This document shows, in pieces, positions 17,698 through 26,377 of a stretch of 64,000 bases of DNA (its first letter is position 1; each line of letters begins with the position of its first letter). The DNA is taken from NCBI GenBank assembly GCA_022449455.1, contig JAKUPL010000005.1:165313-229312 (forward strand), given 5' to 3'. Both the position numbers and the translations under genes were made by a program. The notes under the pieces are model-generated. The model was not told the DNA's origin. It was given only the letters and a program-made list of their open reading frames with translations, and did no database searches. This DNA is from Alcanivorax sp. Lineage in GTDB: Bacteria; Pseudomonadota; Gammaproteobacteria; Pseudomonadales; Alcanivoracaceae.

Positions 17698-19854
17698 ATG
17701 GATGACATCACCCCCCTGATCGAAGGCCTCAATGCCGCCCAACGCGATGCCGTGACCGCCGAGGACCGCCACCTGCTGGTGCTGGCCGGCGCCGGCTCGG
17801 GCAAAACCCGTGTGCTGGTGCACCGCATCGCCTGGCAGATCGCCACCGGCCAGGCCTCGCCCTTCGGCGTGCTGGCGGTGACCTTCACCAACAAGGCGGC
17901 CGCCGAAATGCGCGGCCGCATCGAACAGCTCCTCGAAATGCCCGCCGGCGGCATGTGGGTGGGCACCTTCCACAATATTGCCCACCGGCTGCTGCGCGCC
18001 CACTGGCAGGAGGCCGGCCTGCCCCAGAACTTCGAGATCATCGACGCCGAGGACCAGCAACGGCTGGTACGGCGGGTGATCCGTGAGCTGGGGCTCGACG
18101 AGCAGCGCTGGCCGGCCCGCCAGGCCACCTGGTTCATTAATGGCCAGAAAGACGAGGGGCTGCGTGCCGCTCATATGGATATCGGCGAGGGCGACCTCTT
18201 TCTTAAGACCATGCAGAAGATCTATCTGGCCTACGAGGAAGCCTGCGGGCGCGGCGGCCTGGTGGATTTCAACGAAATGCTGCTGCGGGTGCTGGAGCTG
18301 TTCCGCGACAACGACGGCCTGCGCGGCCATTACCAGCGCCGCTTCCGGCATCTGTTGGTGGACGAGTTCCAGGACACCAACGCCATCCAGTACGCCTGGC
18401 TGCGGCTGCTGGCCAGCGACGACAACGCGGTCACCATCGTCGGCGACGACGACCAGTCCATCTACGGCTGGCGCGGCGCCAAGATCGAGAACATCCACAA
18501 GTTCAGCCGCGATTTCCCGGACACCCGCACCGTGCGCCTGGAGCAGAACTACCGCTCCACCGGCACCATCCTGCAGGCGGCCAACGCGGTGATCGGCAAC
18601 AACAGCGACCGGCTCGGCAAGGAGCTGTGGACCGACGGCGGCCACGGCGACCCGATCCGGTTGTACGCGGGCTTCAACGAGGTGGACGAAGCGCGCTTTA
18701 TCGCCGGCAAGGTGGAGAATCTGGTGCAACAGGGTGGCCTGCGCCGGGAGGTGGCGGTGCTGTACCGCTCCAACGCCCAGTCCCGGGTGCTGGAGGAAGC
18801 CTTCCTGCAGGCCGGCATTCCCTATCGCATCTACGGCGGCCAGCGCTTCTTCGAGCGCGCCGAGATCAAGAACGCCCTGTCCTACCTGCGCCTGCTCAGC
18901 AACCGGCGCGCGGACTCCGCCTTCGAGCGGGTGGTCAACACGCCCACTCGGGGGATCGGCGCCAAAACCCTGGAAGCCCTGCGGCAGATCGCCCGGGAGC
19001 GCGGCCTGCCGCTGTGGGACGCGGCGGCGGCGATGATCAACGAGCGCCTGCTGAGCGCCCGCGCCGGCAATGCGCTGCTGGCGTTCCTGCAGCTGGTGGA
19101 CCGGCTGGCGGAGGAAACCGCCGACCTGGACCTGGCGGAAACCGCCGAGCACGTGATCGCCGCCAGCGGCCTGCTCGACTTCCACGGCCAGGAGAAGGGC
19201 GAAAAAGGTCAGCAGCGTCAGGAGAACCTGCGCGAGCTGATCTCCGCCACCCGCCAGTTCGGCGACGAGGACGGTGAGGACGACCCGCTGGCCGCTTTCC
19301 TCGACCACGCCGCCCTGGAGGCCGGCGAGGGCCAGGCCGACGCCCACGAGGACGCGGTGCAGATGATGACGCTGCACTCCGCCAAGGGGCTGGAGTTTCC
19401 GGTGGTGTTCATCACCGGTCTGGAAGAGGGCCTGTTCCCGCACCAGATGTCCGCCGAGGAACCCGGACGGCTCGCCGAGGAACGGCGCCTGTGCTACGTG
19501 GGCGTGACCCGCGCCATGCGCGAGCTGTACCTGACCCATGCTGAGAGCCGCCGGCTCTACGGCAACGAGACCTTCAATCCGCCGAGCCGCTTCCTGCGCG
19601 AAATCCCCGGCGAACTGCTGGAGGAGGTGCGTGCCCGCGCCGGTGTTACCCGCCCGGTGGGCGGCGGCGGGACGCTGCGCCAGGAAGACGCCAATGGTAT
19701 TGTGCTGGGGGCGCGGGTGTTGCATCCCAAGTTCGGCGAGGGGACGGTGCTGCATTTCGAGGGCCAGGGGCCCAACGCCCGCCTGCAGATCAATTTCGAC
19801 GGCGCCGGCACCAAATGGCTGGTGAGCCAGTACGCGCGTCTGGAAGTGATCTGA
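17698..19854 (+). CDS. uvrD: DNA helicase II UvrD
   Basis: 3'-5' superfamily 1 helicase that removes the incised strand in nucleotide-excision and mismatch repair; 718 residues, as in the family. The Walker A motif is AGAGSGKT (30-37). Motif II is VDEFQDTNAIQ, motif III GDDDQSIYGWRGA, motif IV EQNYRST, motif V TLHSAKGLEFPVVF and motif VI EERRLCYVGVTRA. The C-terminal Tudor-like domain (VLHPKFGEGTVLHFEG) that binds RNA polymerase is present. The gene stands alone. I see no LexA-box palindrome in the 150 bases upstream, so SOS control is not evident. Confidence 0.97.
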   Translation: MDDITPLIEGLNAAQRDAVTAEDRHLLVLAGAGSGKTRVLVHRIAWQIATGQASPFGVLAVTFTNKAAAEMRGRIEQLLEMPAGGMWVGTFHNIAHRLLRAHWQEAGLPQNFEIIDAEDQQRLVRRVIRELGLDEQRWPARQATWFINGQKDEGLRAAHMDIGEGDLFLKTMQKIYLAYEEACGRGGLVDFNEMLLRVLELFRDNDGLRGHYQRRFRHLLVDEFQDTNAIQYAWLRLLASDDNAVTIVGDDDQSIYGWRGAKIENIHKFSRDFPDTRTVRLEQNYRSTGTILQAANAVIGNNSDRLGKELWTDGGHGDPIRLYAGFNEVDEARFIAGKVENLVQQGGLRREVAVLYRSNAQSRVLEEAFLQAGIPYRIYGGQRFFERAEIKNALSYLRLLSNRRADSAFERVVNTPTRGIGAKTLEALRQIARERGLPLWDAAAAMINERLLSARAGNALLAFLQLVDRLAEETADLDLAETAEHVIAASGLLDFHGQEKGEKGQQRQENLRELISATRQFGDEDGEDDPLAAFLDHAALEAGEGQADAHEDAVQMMTLHSAKGLEFPVVFITGLEEGLFPHQMSAEEPGRLAEERRLCYVGVTRAMRELYLTHAESRRLYGNETFNPPSRFLREIPGELLEEVRARAGVTRPVGGGGTLRQEDANGIVLGARVLHPKFGEGTVLHFEGQGPNARLQINFDGAGTKWLVSQYARLEVI

Positions 19855-19921
19855 ATAAACACCGCGATGAATCGCACTTTGTTAATCCGTCGCACAACAA
19901 CAACACGATCGGGAGATTTCA

Positions 19922-21082
19922 ATGGATCGTCGTAAATTCGTTTCCGCCCTGGGTCTGGGGCTCGGCGCCGCCGCTCTGGCCGGCTGTGGCCAGGACGACA
20001 GCAACAAGGCTCAATCCGGTGAGGCCGCCGGCGCGGCCCAGCCCGACGGCGCCGCCAAGAAACCGGCGAAAACCCTGGAATGGAAGCTGGTCACCGCCTG
20101 GCCGAAGAACTACCCGGGCCTGGGCACCGGCGCCAACCGCTTCGCCGAGCGGGTCACCGCCATGTCCGGCGGCCGCCTGACCGTGAAGGTCTACGGCGCC
20201 GGCGAGCTGGTGCCGGCCATGGGCGTGTTCGACGCGGTGCGCGATGGCAGCGCCGACATGGGCCACTCCGCCTCCTATTACTGGAAGGGCAAGCACCCGG
20301 CCACGCCGTTCTTCACCGCCGTGCCCTTCGGTCTCACCGCCCAGGAAATCAACAGCTGGATGAATTTCGGCGGTGGTCAGGAACTGTGGGACGAGCTGTA
20401 CGGTGGCTTCGGCATCAAGCCGCTGCCCTGCGGCAACAGCGGCACCCAGATGGGCGGCTGGTTCCGTAAGGAAATCAACAGCCTGGCGGACATCAAGGGC
20501 CTCAAGATCCGGGCTCCGGGTCTGGCTGGCGAGATCATGCAGCGGATCGGCGCCACCCCGGTGCAGATGCCCGGCGGCGAGGTGTTCACCTCCATGCAGA
20601 CCGGCGCCCTGGATGCCGCCGACTGGGTCGGCCCCTACAACGACCTGGCGTTCGGCCTGCACAAGGTGGCCGACTACTATTACTACCCGGGCTGGGCGGA
20701 GCCGGGGGCCATGCTGGAAATGATGATCAACAAGGAGAAGTGGGAATCGCTGCCCGACGACCTCCAGGAGATCGTCAAGAACGCCGCCGAGGCGGAAAAC
20801 CAGCACATCTATGACGAGTTCACCGCGCGCAACGCGGAGGCCCTCAAGCAGCTGGTGGACGAGCACGGCACCCAGCTGCGCCGGTTCCCGGACGAGGTGC
20901 TGATGAAGCTGCACGAAACCAGCGAGCAGGTGATTCAGGATCTGGTGGCCGGTAACGACCAGGCCCGGCGGATCTACGAATCCTACCGGGACTTCCGCGA
21001 TTCCGTGGTGCCCTACGTGGCGGTGGCCGAGCAGTCCGCGCTCAACGTCCGCTCCATGGCGCTGGGCCAGAAGGCGCCGTAA
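19922..21082 (+). CDS. TRAP transporter substrate-binding lipoprotein, TakP/FcbT1 type (2-oxo acids likely)
   Basis: Periplasmic binding protein of the DctP superfamily, 386 residues. The N-terminus combines a twin-arginine start (MDRRKF) with a lipobox (LAGC, Cys23), so it is probably a membrane-tethered lipoprotein. The body closely follows the 2-oxo-acid binder TakP in motifs I recall: AWPKNYPGLGTGANRFAERV, AGELVPAMGVFDAVRDG, MGGWFRKEINSL, PGGEVFTSMQTGALDAADWV and YYYYPGWAEPG. The substrate is therefore likely a 2-oxo monocarboxylate or a related organic acid. The matching permeases (dctQ, dctM) are on the opposite strand just downstream, an unusual split. A hairpin element follows the stop. 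Confidence 0.88.
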   Translation: MDRRKFVSALGLGLGAAALAGCGQDDSNKAQSGEAAGAAQPDGAAKKPAKTLEWKLVTAWPKNYPGLGTGANRFAERVTAMSGGRLTVKVYGAGELVPAMGVFDAVRDGSADMGHSASYYWKGKHPATPFFTAVPFGLTAQEINSWMNFGGGQELWDELYGGFGIKPLPCGNSGTQMGGWFRKEINSLADIKGLKIRAPGLAGEIMQRIGATPVQMPGGEVFTSMQTGALDAADWVGPYNDLAFGLHKVADYYYYPGWAEPGAMLEMMINKEKWESLPDDLQEIVKNAAEAENQHIYDEFTARNAEALKQLVDEHGTQLRRFPDEVLMKLHETSEQVIQDLVAGNDQARRIYESYRDFRDSVVPYVAVAEQSALNVRSMALGQKAP

Positions 21083-21087
21083 GGCGC

Positions 21088-21185
21088 CGATACAGGATTC
21101 AGGATGAAGGATACAGGCGCGGGCACGGCCCTGCGGGCTGCACGGCCCGACCCGCGCTTCATCCTGTATCCTGCATCCTGAATCG
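21088..21185. repeat. Modular intergenic inverted repeat, copy 3 (ATACAGG arms)
   Basis: Left arm 21089-21123 (GATACAGGATTCAGGATGAAG then GCGCGGG) and right arm 21151-21185 are reverse complements with a few substitutions. The loop holds GCGCGGGCACGGCC, the reverse complement of the core in copies 1 and 4. It starts six bases after the TRAP gene stop and ends five bases before the convergent yciA stop. Confidence 0.82.
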
Positions 21186-21190
21186 TCTTT

Positions 21191-21580
21191 TCAGTCCCTC
21201 GGCACCGAGCGGGTGCGGCCGTTTTCGTCGATGGCCACGAAGGTGAAGTGCCCCTCGGTGACCTTGGCCAGGGCACCGCTGTCCTCCACGATCCATACCT
21301 CCACCAGAATCTGCATGGAACTGCGGCCGATGTCCTGCATGCGGGTGTAGCAGCTCACCACGGCGCCCACCGGCACCGGGCGCAGGAACGCCATGGAATC
21401 GATGGCCACCGTGGCCACCCGGCCGCGGGCCCGGGCTCGCGCGGTGACGGCGCCGGCCAGGTCCATCTGCGAGACCAGCCAGCCGCCAAAGATGTCGCCG
21501 TTCCAGTTGGCGTTCTCGGGCATGGCGATGGTTTGCAGTGCCAGGGTGCCTTGCGGCCGGGGAGTGTCGTCGTTGGTCAT
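21191..21580 (-). CDS. yciA: Acyl-CoA thioesterase, YciA type
   Basis: Hot-dog thioesterase of 129 residues that hydrolyses acyl-CoA to the free acid and CoA in the cytoplasm. Family features are the start PQGTLALQTIAMPENANWNG, split as QGTLALQTIAMP and NWNGDIFGGWLVSQMDLAG with the active Asp, then VATVAIDSMAFLRPVPVGA and YTRMQDIGRSSM. It is the third gene of the dctQ-dctM-yciA run, 21 bases after dctM, which suggests that the acid moved by the TRAP system, or its CoA ester, is linked to this enzyme. That link is inference. Confidence 0.9.
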   Translation of the reverse strand: MTNDDTPRPQGTLALQTIAMPENANWNGDIFGGWLVSQMDLAGAVTARARARGRVATVAIDSMAFLRPVPVGAVVSCYTRMQDIGRSSMQILVEVWIVEDSGALAKVTEGHFTFVAIDENGRTRSVPRD

Positions 21581-21601
21581 GTTATTGGAATCCGAAAATC
21601 C

Positions 21602-22978
21602 TTATCCATTAAGAAGCCCGGGCAACCAGGTAGCCAGGTCGGGAAACAGGGCCAGGATGCCGAGCATGATCAGTTGAATCAGAATAAAGGGTATCACGCC
21701 TGTGTAGATATGCGCGGTGCGCACCTCCGGGGGCGTGACACCCCGAAGATAGAACAGAGCGAACCCGAACGGCGGTGTCAGAAACGAGGTCTGCAGGTTG
21801 AGGGCGATCATCACCCCCAGCCAGATCGGGTCCACGCCCATGGCCAGCAATACCGGCCCGACGATGGGGACCACCACGAAGGTGATCTCCATGAAATCCA
21901 GAATAAAGCCCAGCAGAAACACGATCAGCATCACCACCAGCATGGCGCCCACCACGCCGCCGGGCAGGGCGTCGAACAGGTGCGCCACGGTCTCGTCGCC
22001 ACCGTAGGCGCGGAACACCAGTGAAAACAGGCTGGCGCCGATCAGGATCATGAACACCATGGCGGTGACGCGGGTGGTGCCGCGCACCGTCTCGCGCAGA
22101 ATGTGCAGGTCCAGGTGGCGGTTGAGGGCGGCCAGCAGCAGCGAACCGAAGGCGCCCACGCCGGCGGCCTCGGTGGGGGTGGCGAAGCCGGCCAGGATCG
22201 ACCCCATCACCGCCGCGATCAGCAGCAGCGGCGCCAGCAACCCGCGCAGCAGAGAGGTGTGCTCCACGCCGTCCACACGGGCGTCCTCGGCGCTCATCGC
22301 CGGCGCTATCTCCGGGCGCAGCTTGGAGATCACCAGTACATAAACCAGATACATGGCTACCAGCACCAGGCCGGGCACCAGGGCGCCCACGAACAGGTCA
22401 CCCACGGACACCGTGTCCAGGGCCCAGCGGCCCTGGGCCAGCTGCGCCTCCTGATAGGCGGTGGAGAGCACGTCGCCCAGCAGCACCAGCGCGATGGACG
22501 GCGGAATGATCTGGCCGAGGGTGCCGGTGGCGCAGATCAGGCCGGTGGCCAGCCGCGGGTCGTAGCCGTGGCGCAGCATGGTGGGCAACGACAGCAGGCC
22601 CATGGTGACCACGGTGGCGCCGACGATGCCGGTGCTGGCGGCCAGCAGCGCGCCCACCAGCACGATGGCCAGGCCCAGGCCGCCGGGAAACACCGCCAGC
22701 AGGCGGCCCATGCTGGCCAGCAGGCGCTCCGCCACCCGCGATTTCTCCAGCATCACGCCCATGAACACGAACAGTGGCACCGCCATCAGGCTGGTGTTTT
22801 CGATGATGCCGAACAAGCGCCCGGGCAGGAAGGTCAGCTCCGACATCTGCACGGCGCCGGTGAGCAGGCCGCCGAGGCCGAACATCAGCGCCACGCCACC
22901 CAGGCAAAAGGCCACCGGGTAACCGCTCAGCAGCACCACGCCCACCGCCAGGAACATCAGCAGGGGAATCAGCTCCAT
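21602..22978 (-). CDS. TRAP transporter large permease (DctM)
   Basis: Twelve-segment inner-membrane ion-coupled permease of a TRAP transporter, 458 residues. Family signatures seen are FVFMGVMLEKSRVAERLL, ATGTLGQIIPPSIALVLLGD and FLLGFILDFMEITFVVVPIV. The extra central hydrophilic loop (about 225-245) is typical of the FcbT3/TakM subgroup. It overlaps dctQ by ten bases, so the two are translationally coupled. The fitting binding protein is the gene ending at 21082 on the other strand. Confidence 0.93.
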   Translation of the reverse strand: MELIPLLMFLAVGVVLLSGYPVAFCLGGVALMFGLGGLLTGAVQMSELTFLPGRLFGIIENTSLMAVPLFVFMGVMLEKSRVAERLLASMGRLLAVFPGGLGLAIVLVGALLAASTGIVGATVVTMGLLSLPTMLRHGYDPRLATGLICATGTLGQIIPPSIALVLLGDVLSTAYQEAQLAQGRWALDTVSVGDLFVGALVPGLVLVAMYLVYVLVISKLRPEIAPAMSAEDARVDGVEHTSLLRGLLAPLLLIAAVMGSILAGFATPTEAAGVGAFGSLLLAALNRHLDLHILRETVRGTTRVTAMVFMILIGASLFSLVFRAYGGDETVAHLFDALPGGVVGAMLVVMLIVFLLGFILDFMEITFVVVPIVGPVLLAMGVDPIWLGVMIALNLQTSFLTPPFGFALFYLRGVTPPEVRTAHIYTGVIPFILIQLIMLGILALFPDLATWLPGLLNG

Positions 22979-23532
22979 GCGTCCCCCTCATCGTGCTGTA
23001 CCGGCTCCGGAGCGTGGGCGCCGGCCAGGGTGAGGCCGGCATGGATCAGCTCGGCCACCGCCTGCAGGGTGAGCAGCGCCGGCAGCGCCAGCAGCAGGCT
23101 CTTGAGCACGAACACCAGCGGCAGGCCGCCGTTGTCGGAGGCCTCCAGGCCCGCCCAGCTGTTCAGGACGTAATGAAGGCAAAGCGTGAAGATGGCGACG
23201 CACAGCGGCAGCAGCAGCAACAGGGTGCCGAGCAGATTGACCAGGGCCTTACGGCGCGGGCTGAAGTGCTGGTAGAAGACGTCGACGCGGACGTGCTCGT
23301 CCAGGGCCAGGGTATAGGCGGCGCCGAGCATGAACAGGGCCCCGTGCAGGTAGGTGATGCTCTCCTGGAGGGCGATATTGCCGATGCCGAAGCCATAGCG
23401 CAGCACCACCACCAGCACCATCAGCAGCACCATGGCGATGGCGAACCAGGCGCAGCAGTGGCCCACTCCGCAGGTAAAGGCGGTGAGCCGCCGCTGCCAG
23501 CGCATCAGCGCCTGTTGTTGTCGTGAAATCAA
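22969..23532 (-). CDS. TRAP transporter small permease (DctQ)
   Basis: Four-segment small membrane subunit of the TRAP system, 187 residues. The signature region is ALQESITYLHGALFMLGAAYTL, followed by the charged HVRVDVFYQHFSPRRK. It is the first gene of the dctQ-dctM-yciA run and is divergent from pstS. A shorter start nine residues in (MRWQRR) is possible. The C-terminal tail ends in acidic residues that overlap the dctM start. Confidence 0.92.
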   Translation of the reverse strand: MISRQQQALMRWQRRLTAFTCGVGHCCAWFAIAMVLLMVLVVVLRYGFGIGNIALQESITYLHGALFMLGAAYTLALDEHVRVDVFYQHFSPRRKALVNLLGTLLLLLPLCVAIFTLCLHYVLNSWAGLEASDNGGLPLVFVLKSLLLALPALLTLQAVAELIHAGLTLAGAHAPEPVQHDEGDAWS

Positions 23533-23905
23533 AATTGCCTCGCCGGATCCCGGGTCCGGCGCGAATTATACGGATGATGGGCCTTCAGGTCAGCAAACAC
23601 GCGGGCTGCGCGGCCTTTTTGTATCACTTTTTCGTGCCCCTTTCGCCATTGAGCGACGACTCGGGGCGGATTTGTCATCTTAGTGTCATTTAGCGGTTTC
23701 ATACTGCCCCGCGACTGGAAAACCGGGCGGCGGCCGTCGCGAACCGTGTCACAGTTCCACCGTGTCACATTGTTGCAATGGTGCTTGCCCACAATCGACC
23801 TCCCCTGGCCCGGGCACCGTCGGGGGATCCGGATCAGCGAGCCCGGGCAAGGGCGGCATCGAGGGCGATGTCGCTCCATTCGCAGATGCAGACGAGGATT
23901 CAACA
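23533..23905. other. Divergent control region between dctQ and pstS
   Basis: 373 bases without a gene. It holds the pst Pho box (23672-23689) with its -10. The pstS leader is about 200 bases and includes two GTGTCAC words (near 23745 and 23761) that are too far apart for a standard Pho box. I see nothing that clearly belongs to dctQ. Confidence 0.6.
23672..23705 (+). promoter_or_regulatory. Pho box and -10 of the pstSCAB-phoU operon
   Basis: Two PhoB half sites, TTGTCAT (23672-23678) and GTGTCAT (23683-23689), are spaced 11 bases start to start as in the E. coli consensus. A -10-like CATACT (23700-23705) follows after ten bases. PhoB-P would replace the -35 here. The Pho box before phoB (36047-36064) has the same geometry. 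Confidence 0.82.
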
Positions 23906-24904
23906 ATGCGTTTCAAGAAAGCTCTTGGTTTGGCCTTCGCCGCCGTTTCCATGACCGCCGCCGCCGCGCCGGCCATGGCCCGTGACACCATTCAGGTCGC
24001 CGGTTCTTCCACCGTGCTGCCCTACGCCAGCATCGTGGCCGAGCAGTTCGGCAACGCCTTCCCGTTCAACACCCCGGTGGTCGGCTCCGGCGGCTCCAGC
24101 GGCGGCCTGCGCCAGTTCTGCCAGGGCGTTGGTGAGAACACCATCGACATCGCCAACGCCTCCCGCGCCATCAAGTCCAGCGAGATCGAAAGCTGCGCCA
24201 ACGCCGGCGTGAAGGAAATCCTGGAAGTGCGCTTCGGCTACGACGGCATCGTGTTCGCCTCCAACGCCAGCAAGGGCACCTTCAAGCTGAAGCCGGAGCA
24301 CGTGTACAAGGCGATCGCCGCCCAGGTACCGAAGGACGGCAAAATGGTGGCCAACCCCTACACCAAGTGGTCGCAGATCGATAAGTCCCTGCCGGACCAG
24401 GAAATCGTGCTGGTGATCCCGGCCTCCAACCACGGCACCCGGGAAGTGTTCGAAGAGAAAGTGGTACTGGACGGCTGCAAGGCGGACGACGAGGAAGCCT
24501 GCCTGAAGTTCCGTCAGGACGGCCGCGTGATCGAGATCTCCGGTGACTACACCGAAACCCTGGCCCGCCTGCAGGCGCAAGCCGACGCGGTGGGTGTGTT
24601 CGGTCTGGGCTTCTACGAGCAGAACCGTGACCGCCTGAAAGTGGCCACCATCAACGGCATCACCCCGACCCTGGAAACCATCGGCTCCGGCGAATACCCG
24701 GTGTCCCGCCCGCTGTTCTTCTACGTGAAAGGCGAGCACATCGGTTCCATCCCGGGCATCGAGGAATACGTGCAGTACTTCCTGAGCGAAGACGTATCCG
24801 GCTTCGGCAGCCAGCTGGAAGAAATCGGTCTGATCCCGCTGAACGACGAAGAGCGTGAGCAGGCGATCGCTGATTTCAAAGACCGCAAGGTCGTCAGCAA
24901 GTAA
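23906..24904 (+). CDS. pstS: Phosphate ABC transporter substrate-binding protein PstS
   Basis: Periplasmic phosphate-binding protein, 332 residues. The start at 23906 follows GAGGA. The signal peptide ends at AMA (about residue 25). Phosphate-binding loops are VAGSSTVLPY and GSGGSSGGLRQFCQG, and the ANASRAIKSSE segment is typical. It is a PstS of the long type seen in marine gammaproteobacteria and Pseudomonas. It is the first gene of pstSCAB-phoU, under a Pho box, and separated from pstC by a hairpin that may lower expression of the downstream genes. Confidence 0.95.
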   Translation: MRFKKALGLAFAAVSMTAAAAPAMARDTIQVAGSSTVLPYASIVAEQFGNAFPFNTPVVGSGGSSGGLRQFCQGVGENTIDIANASRAIKSSEIESCANAGVKEILEVRFGYDGIVFASNASKGTFKLKPEHVYKAIAAQVPKDGKMVANPYTKWSQIDKSLPDQEIVLVIPASNHGTREVFEEKVVLDGCKADDEEACLKFRQDGRVIEISGDYTETLARLQAQADAVGVFGLGFYEQNRDRLKVATINGITPTLETIGSGEYPVSRPLFFYVKGEHIGSIPGIEEYVQYFLSEDVSGFGSQLEEIGLIPLNDEEREQAIADFKDRKVVSK

Positions 24905-24926
24905 CATAGGCAGCCATGCCAATCAC

Positions 24927-24957
24927 GGCCCCCGTCGGTAGCACGCCTTCGGGGGTC
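24927..24957 (+). terminator. Possible attenuating hairpin between pstS and pstC
   Basis: GGCCCCCG (24927-24934) pairs with CGGGGGTC (24950-24957), eight pairs with one G-U, loop 15. It is followed by GTTGTTT and not by a clean T run. It could give partial termination or protect the pstS message; evidence is position and structure only. Confidence 0.45.
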
Positions 24958-25000
24958 GTTGTTTAAGTACGGTCAACGGGTACGCTCAAATGGAGTCACG

Positions 25001-26377
25001 ATGGACAACATGACGCTGATCGTTCTGCTCCTGATCCTGATGGGCGTGGCCTATCAACTGGGTCTCACGCGGAGCCGCGCGGTCGCCAGCAACACCACCG
25101 GGCGCATGAATTCCCGGCCCGGCTACTACGGCTGGCTGGTGGCGCTGTGGTGCGGTCTGCCGGCGTTACTGGTGTTCGTGCTCTGGACCCTGCTGGAACC
25201 CGCGGTGATCCGCTCCGTGGTGTTCTCGCAGCTGCCGCCGGAAATGTCGAACCTGTCGTCGCAGCAGGTCGGCAACCTGATGCAGCGGCTCGGCGACATC
25301 GCTAGCGGCTATGGCGTCTCCGGCGAACCGGCGCCCTACGAAGTGGCGGCGGCGGAAACGCTGGCGCGGCTGCGCGGCATCGGTGAGCTGGCCAAGATCG
25401 CGGTGATGGCGTCCCTGGCCCTGGGCGGGCTGTTCATCGCCCGTGGCCGCATCCGCCCGCAACTGCGGGCACGCAATCATGTGGAGAAGGTGGTCAACGT
25501 CGGCCTGTTGCTGTGTTCCGGCGTGGCGATCCTCACCACCGTGGGCATCGTGTTCTCCATGTTCGGGGAAGCGATGCGCTTCTTCTCGTTCGTCAATCCT
25601 CTGGACTTCTTCTTCGGTCTGAACTGGAACCCGCGTTTCAGCAGCACCGGCCACAGCAGCTATGGCGATTTCGGTCTGCTGCCGCTGCTCTGGGGCACGC
25701 TGATGATCAGCATCATCGCGTTGCTGGTGGCGGTGCCGGTGGGGTTGATGACCGCCATTTACATGTCGGAGTACGCGCCCTCCTGGCTGCGTTCCTTCGC
25801 CAAGCCGGTGATCGAAGTGCTCGCCGGTATCCCGACCATCGTCTACGGCGTGTTCGCCTTGATGGTGGTGGGCCCGTTTTTCTCCAGTGTGGGCGACTTG
25901 GTCGGTATCCAGATTCGCTCCACCAGCGCCCTCACCGCCGGTTTCGTGATGGGCGTGATGATCATCCCGTTCGTGTCGTCGTTGTCCGACGACATCATTT
26001 CCCAGGTGCCGCAATCGCTGCGCGACGGCTCCCTGGGCATGGGCGCCACCAAGTCGGAGACCATCCGCCAGGTGGTGCTGCCGGCGGCGCTGCCGGGCAT
26101 CGTCGGCGCCTTTCTGCTGGCCGCCAGCCGCGCCATTGGCGAAACCATGATCGTGGTACTGGCCGCCGGCAACAGCCCGGTGCTGCACGCCAACCCGTTC
26201 GAGGCGGTATCCACGGTGACGGTGACCATCGTCAACCAGCTCACCGGCGACACCGACTTCGCCAGCCCGCAGTCCCTGGTGGCGTTCGCGCTGGGTCTGA
26301 CCCTGTTCGTGATCACCCTGGGGCTGAACGTGGTGGCCCTGTACATCGTCCGTAAATACCGGGAGCAATACGACTGA
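25001..26377 (+). CDS. pstC: Phosphate ABC transporter permease PstC (long form)
   Basis: Inner-membrane permease of the Pst phosphate importer, 458 residues, against about 320 in E. coli. The extra N-terminal part (about 1-190) holds three membrane segments and a periplasmic loop, as in the long PstC of Pseudomonas-like bacteria. The transport domain has GTLMISIIALLVAVPVGLMT, YMSEYAPSWLRSFAKPVIEV, LAGIPTIVYGVFA and the EAA loop GATKSETIRQVVLPAALPGI. The start at 25001 has GGAG upstream; an earlier in-frame start at 24959 would lie in the hairpin leader. The stop overlaps the pstA start by one base. Confidence 0.93.
   Translation: MDNMTLIVLLLILMGVAYQLGLTRSRAVASNTTGRMNSRPGYYGWLVALWCGLPALLVFVLWTLLEPAVIRSVVFSQLPPEMSNLSSQQVGNLMQRLGDIASGYGVSGEPAPYEVAAAETLARLRGIGELAKIAVMASLALGGLFIARGRIRPQLRARNHVEKVVNVGLLLCSGVAILTTVGIVFSMFGEAMRFFSFVNPLDFFFGLNWNPRFSSTGHSSYGDFGLLPLLWGTLMISIIALLVAVPVGLMTAIYMSEYAPSWLRSFAKPVIEVLAGIPTIVYGVFALMVVGPFFSSVGDLVGIQIRSTSALTAGFVMGVMIIPFVSSLSDDIISQVPQSLRDGSLGMGATKSETIRQVVLPAALPGIVGAFLLAASRAIGETMIVVLAAGNSPVLHANPFEAVSTVTVTIVNQLTGDTDFASPQSLVAFALGLTLFVITLGLNVVALYIVRKYREQYD

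Noticed and set aside
17029..19755. Long minus-strand open frame of 908 codons
   Set aside because: Runs antisense to uvrD and out of frame with the GGDEF-EAL gene; composition is typical of a shadow.
23744..23768. Two GTGTCAC words upstream of pstS as a second Pho box
   Set aside because: They are 16 bases apart start to start, not 11, and lie downstream of the better site.
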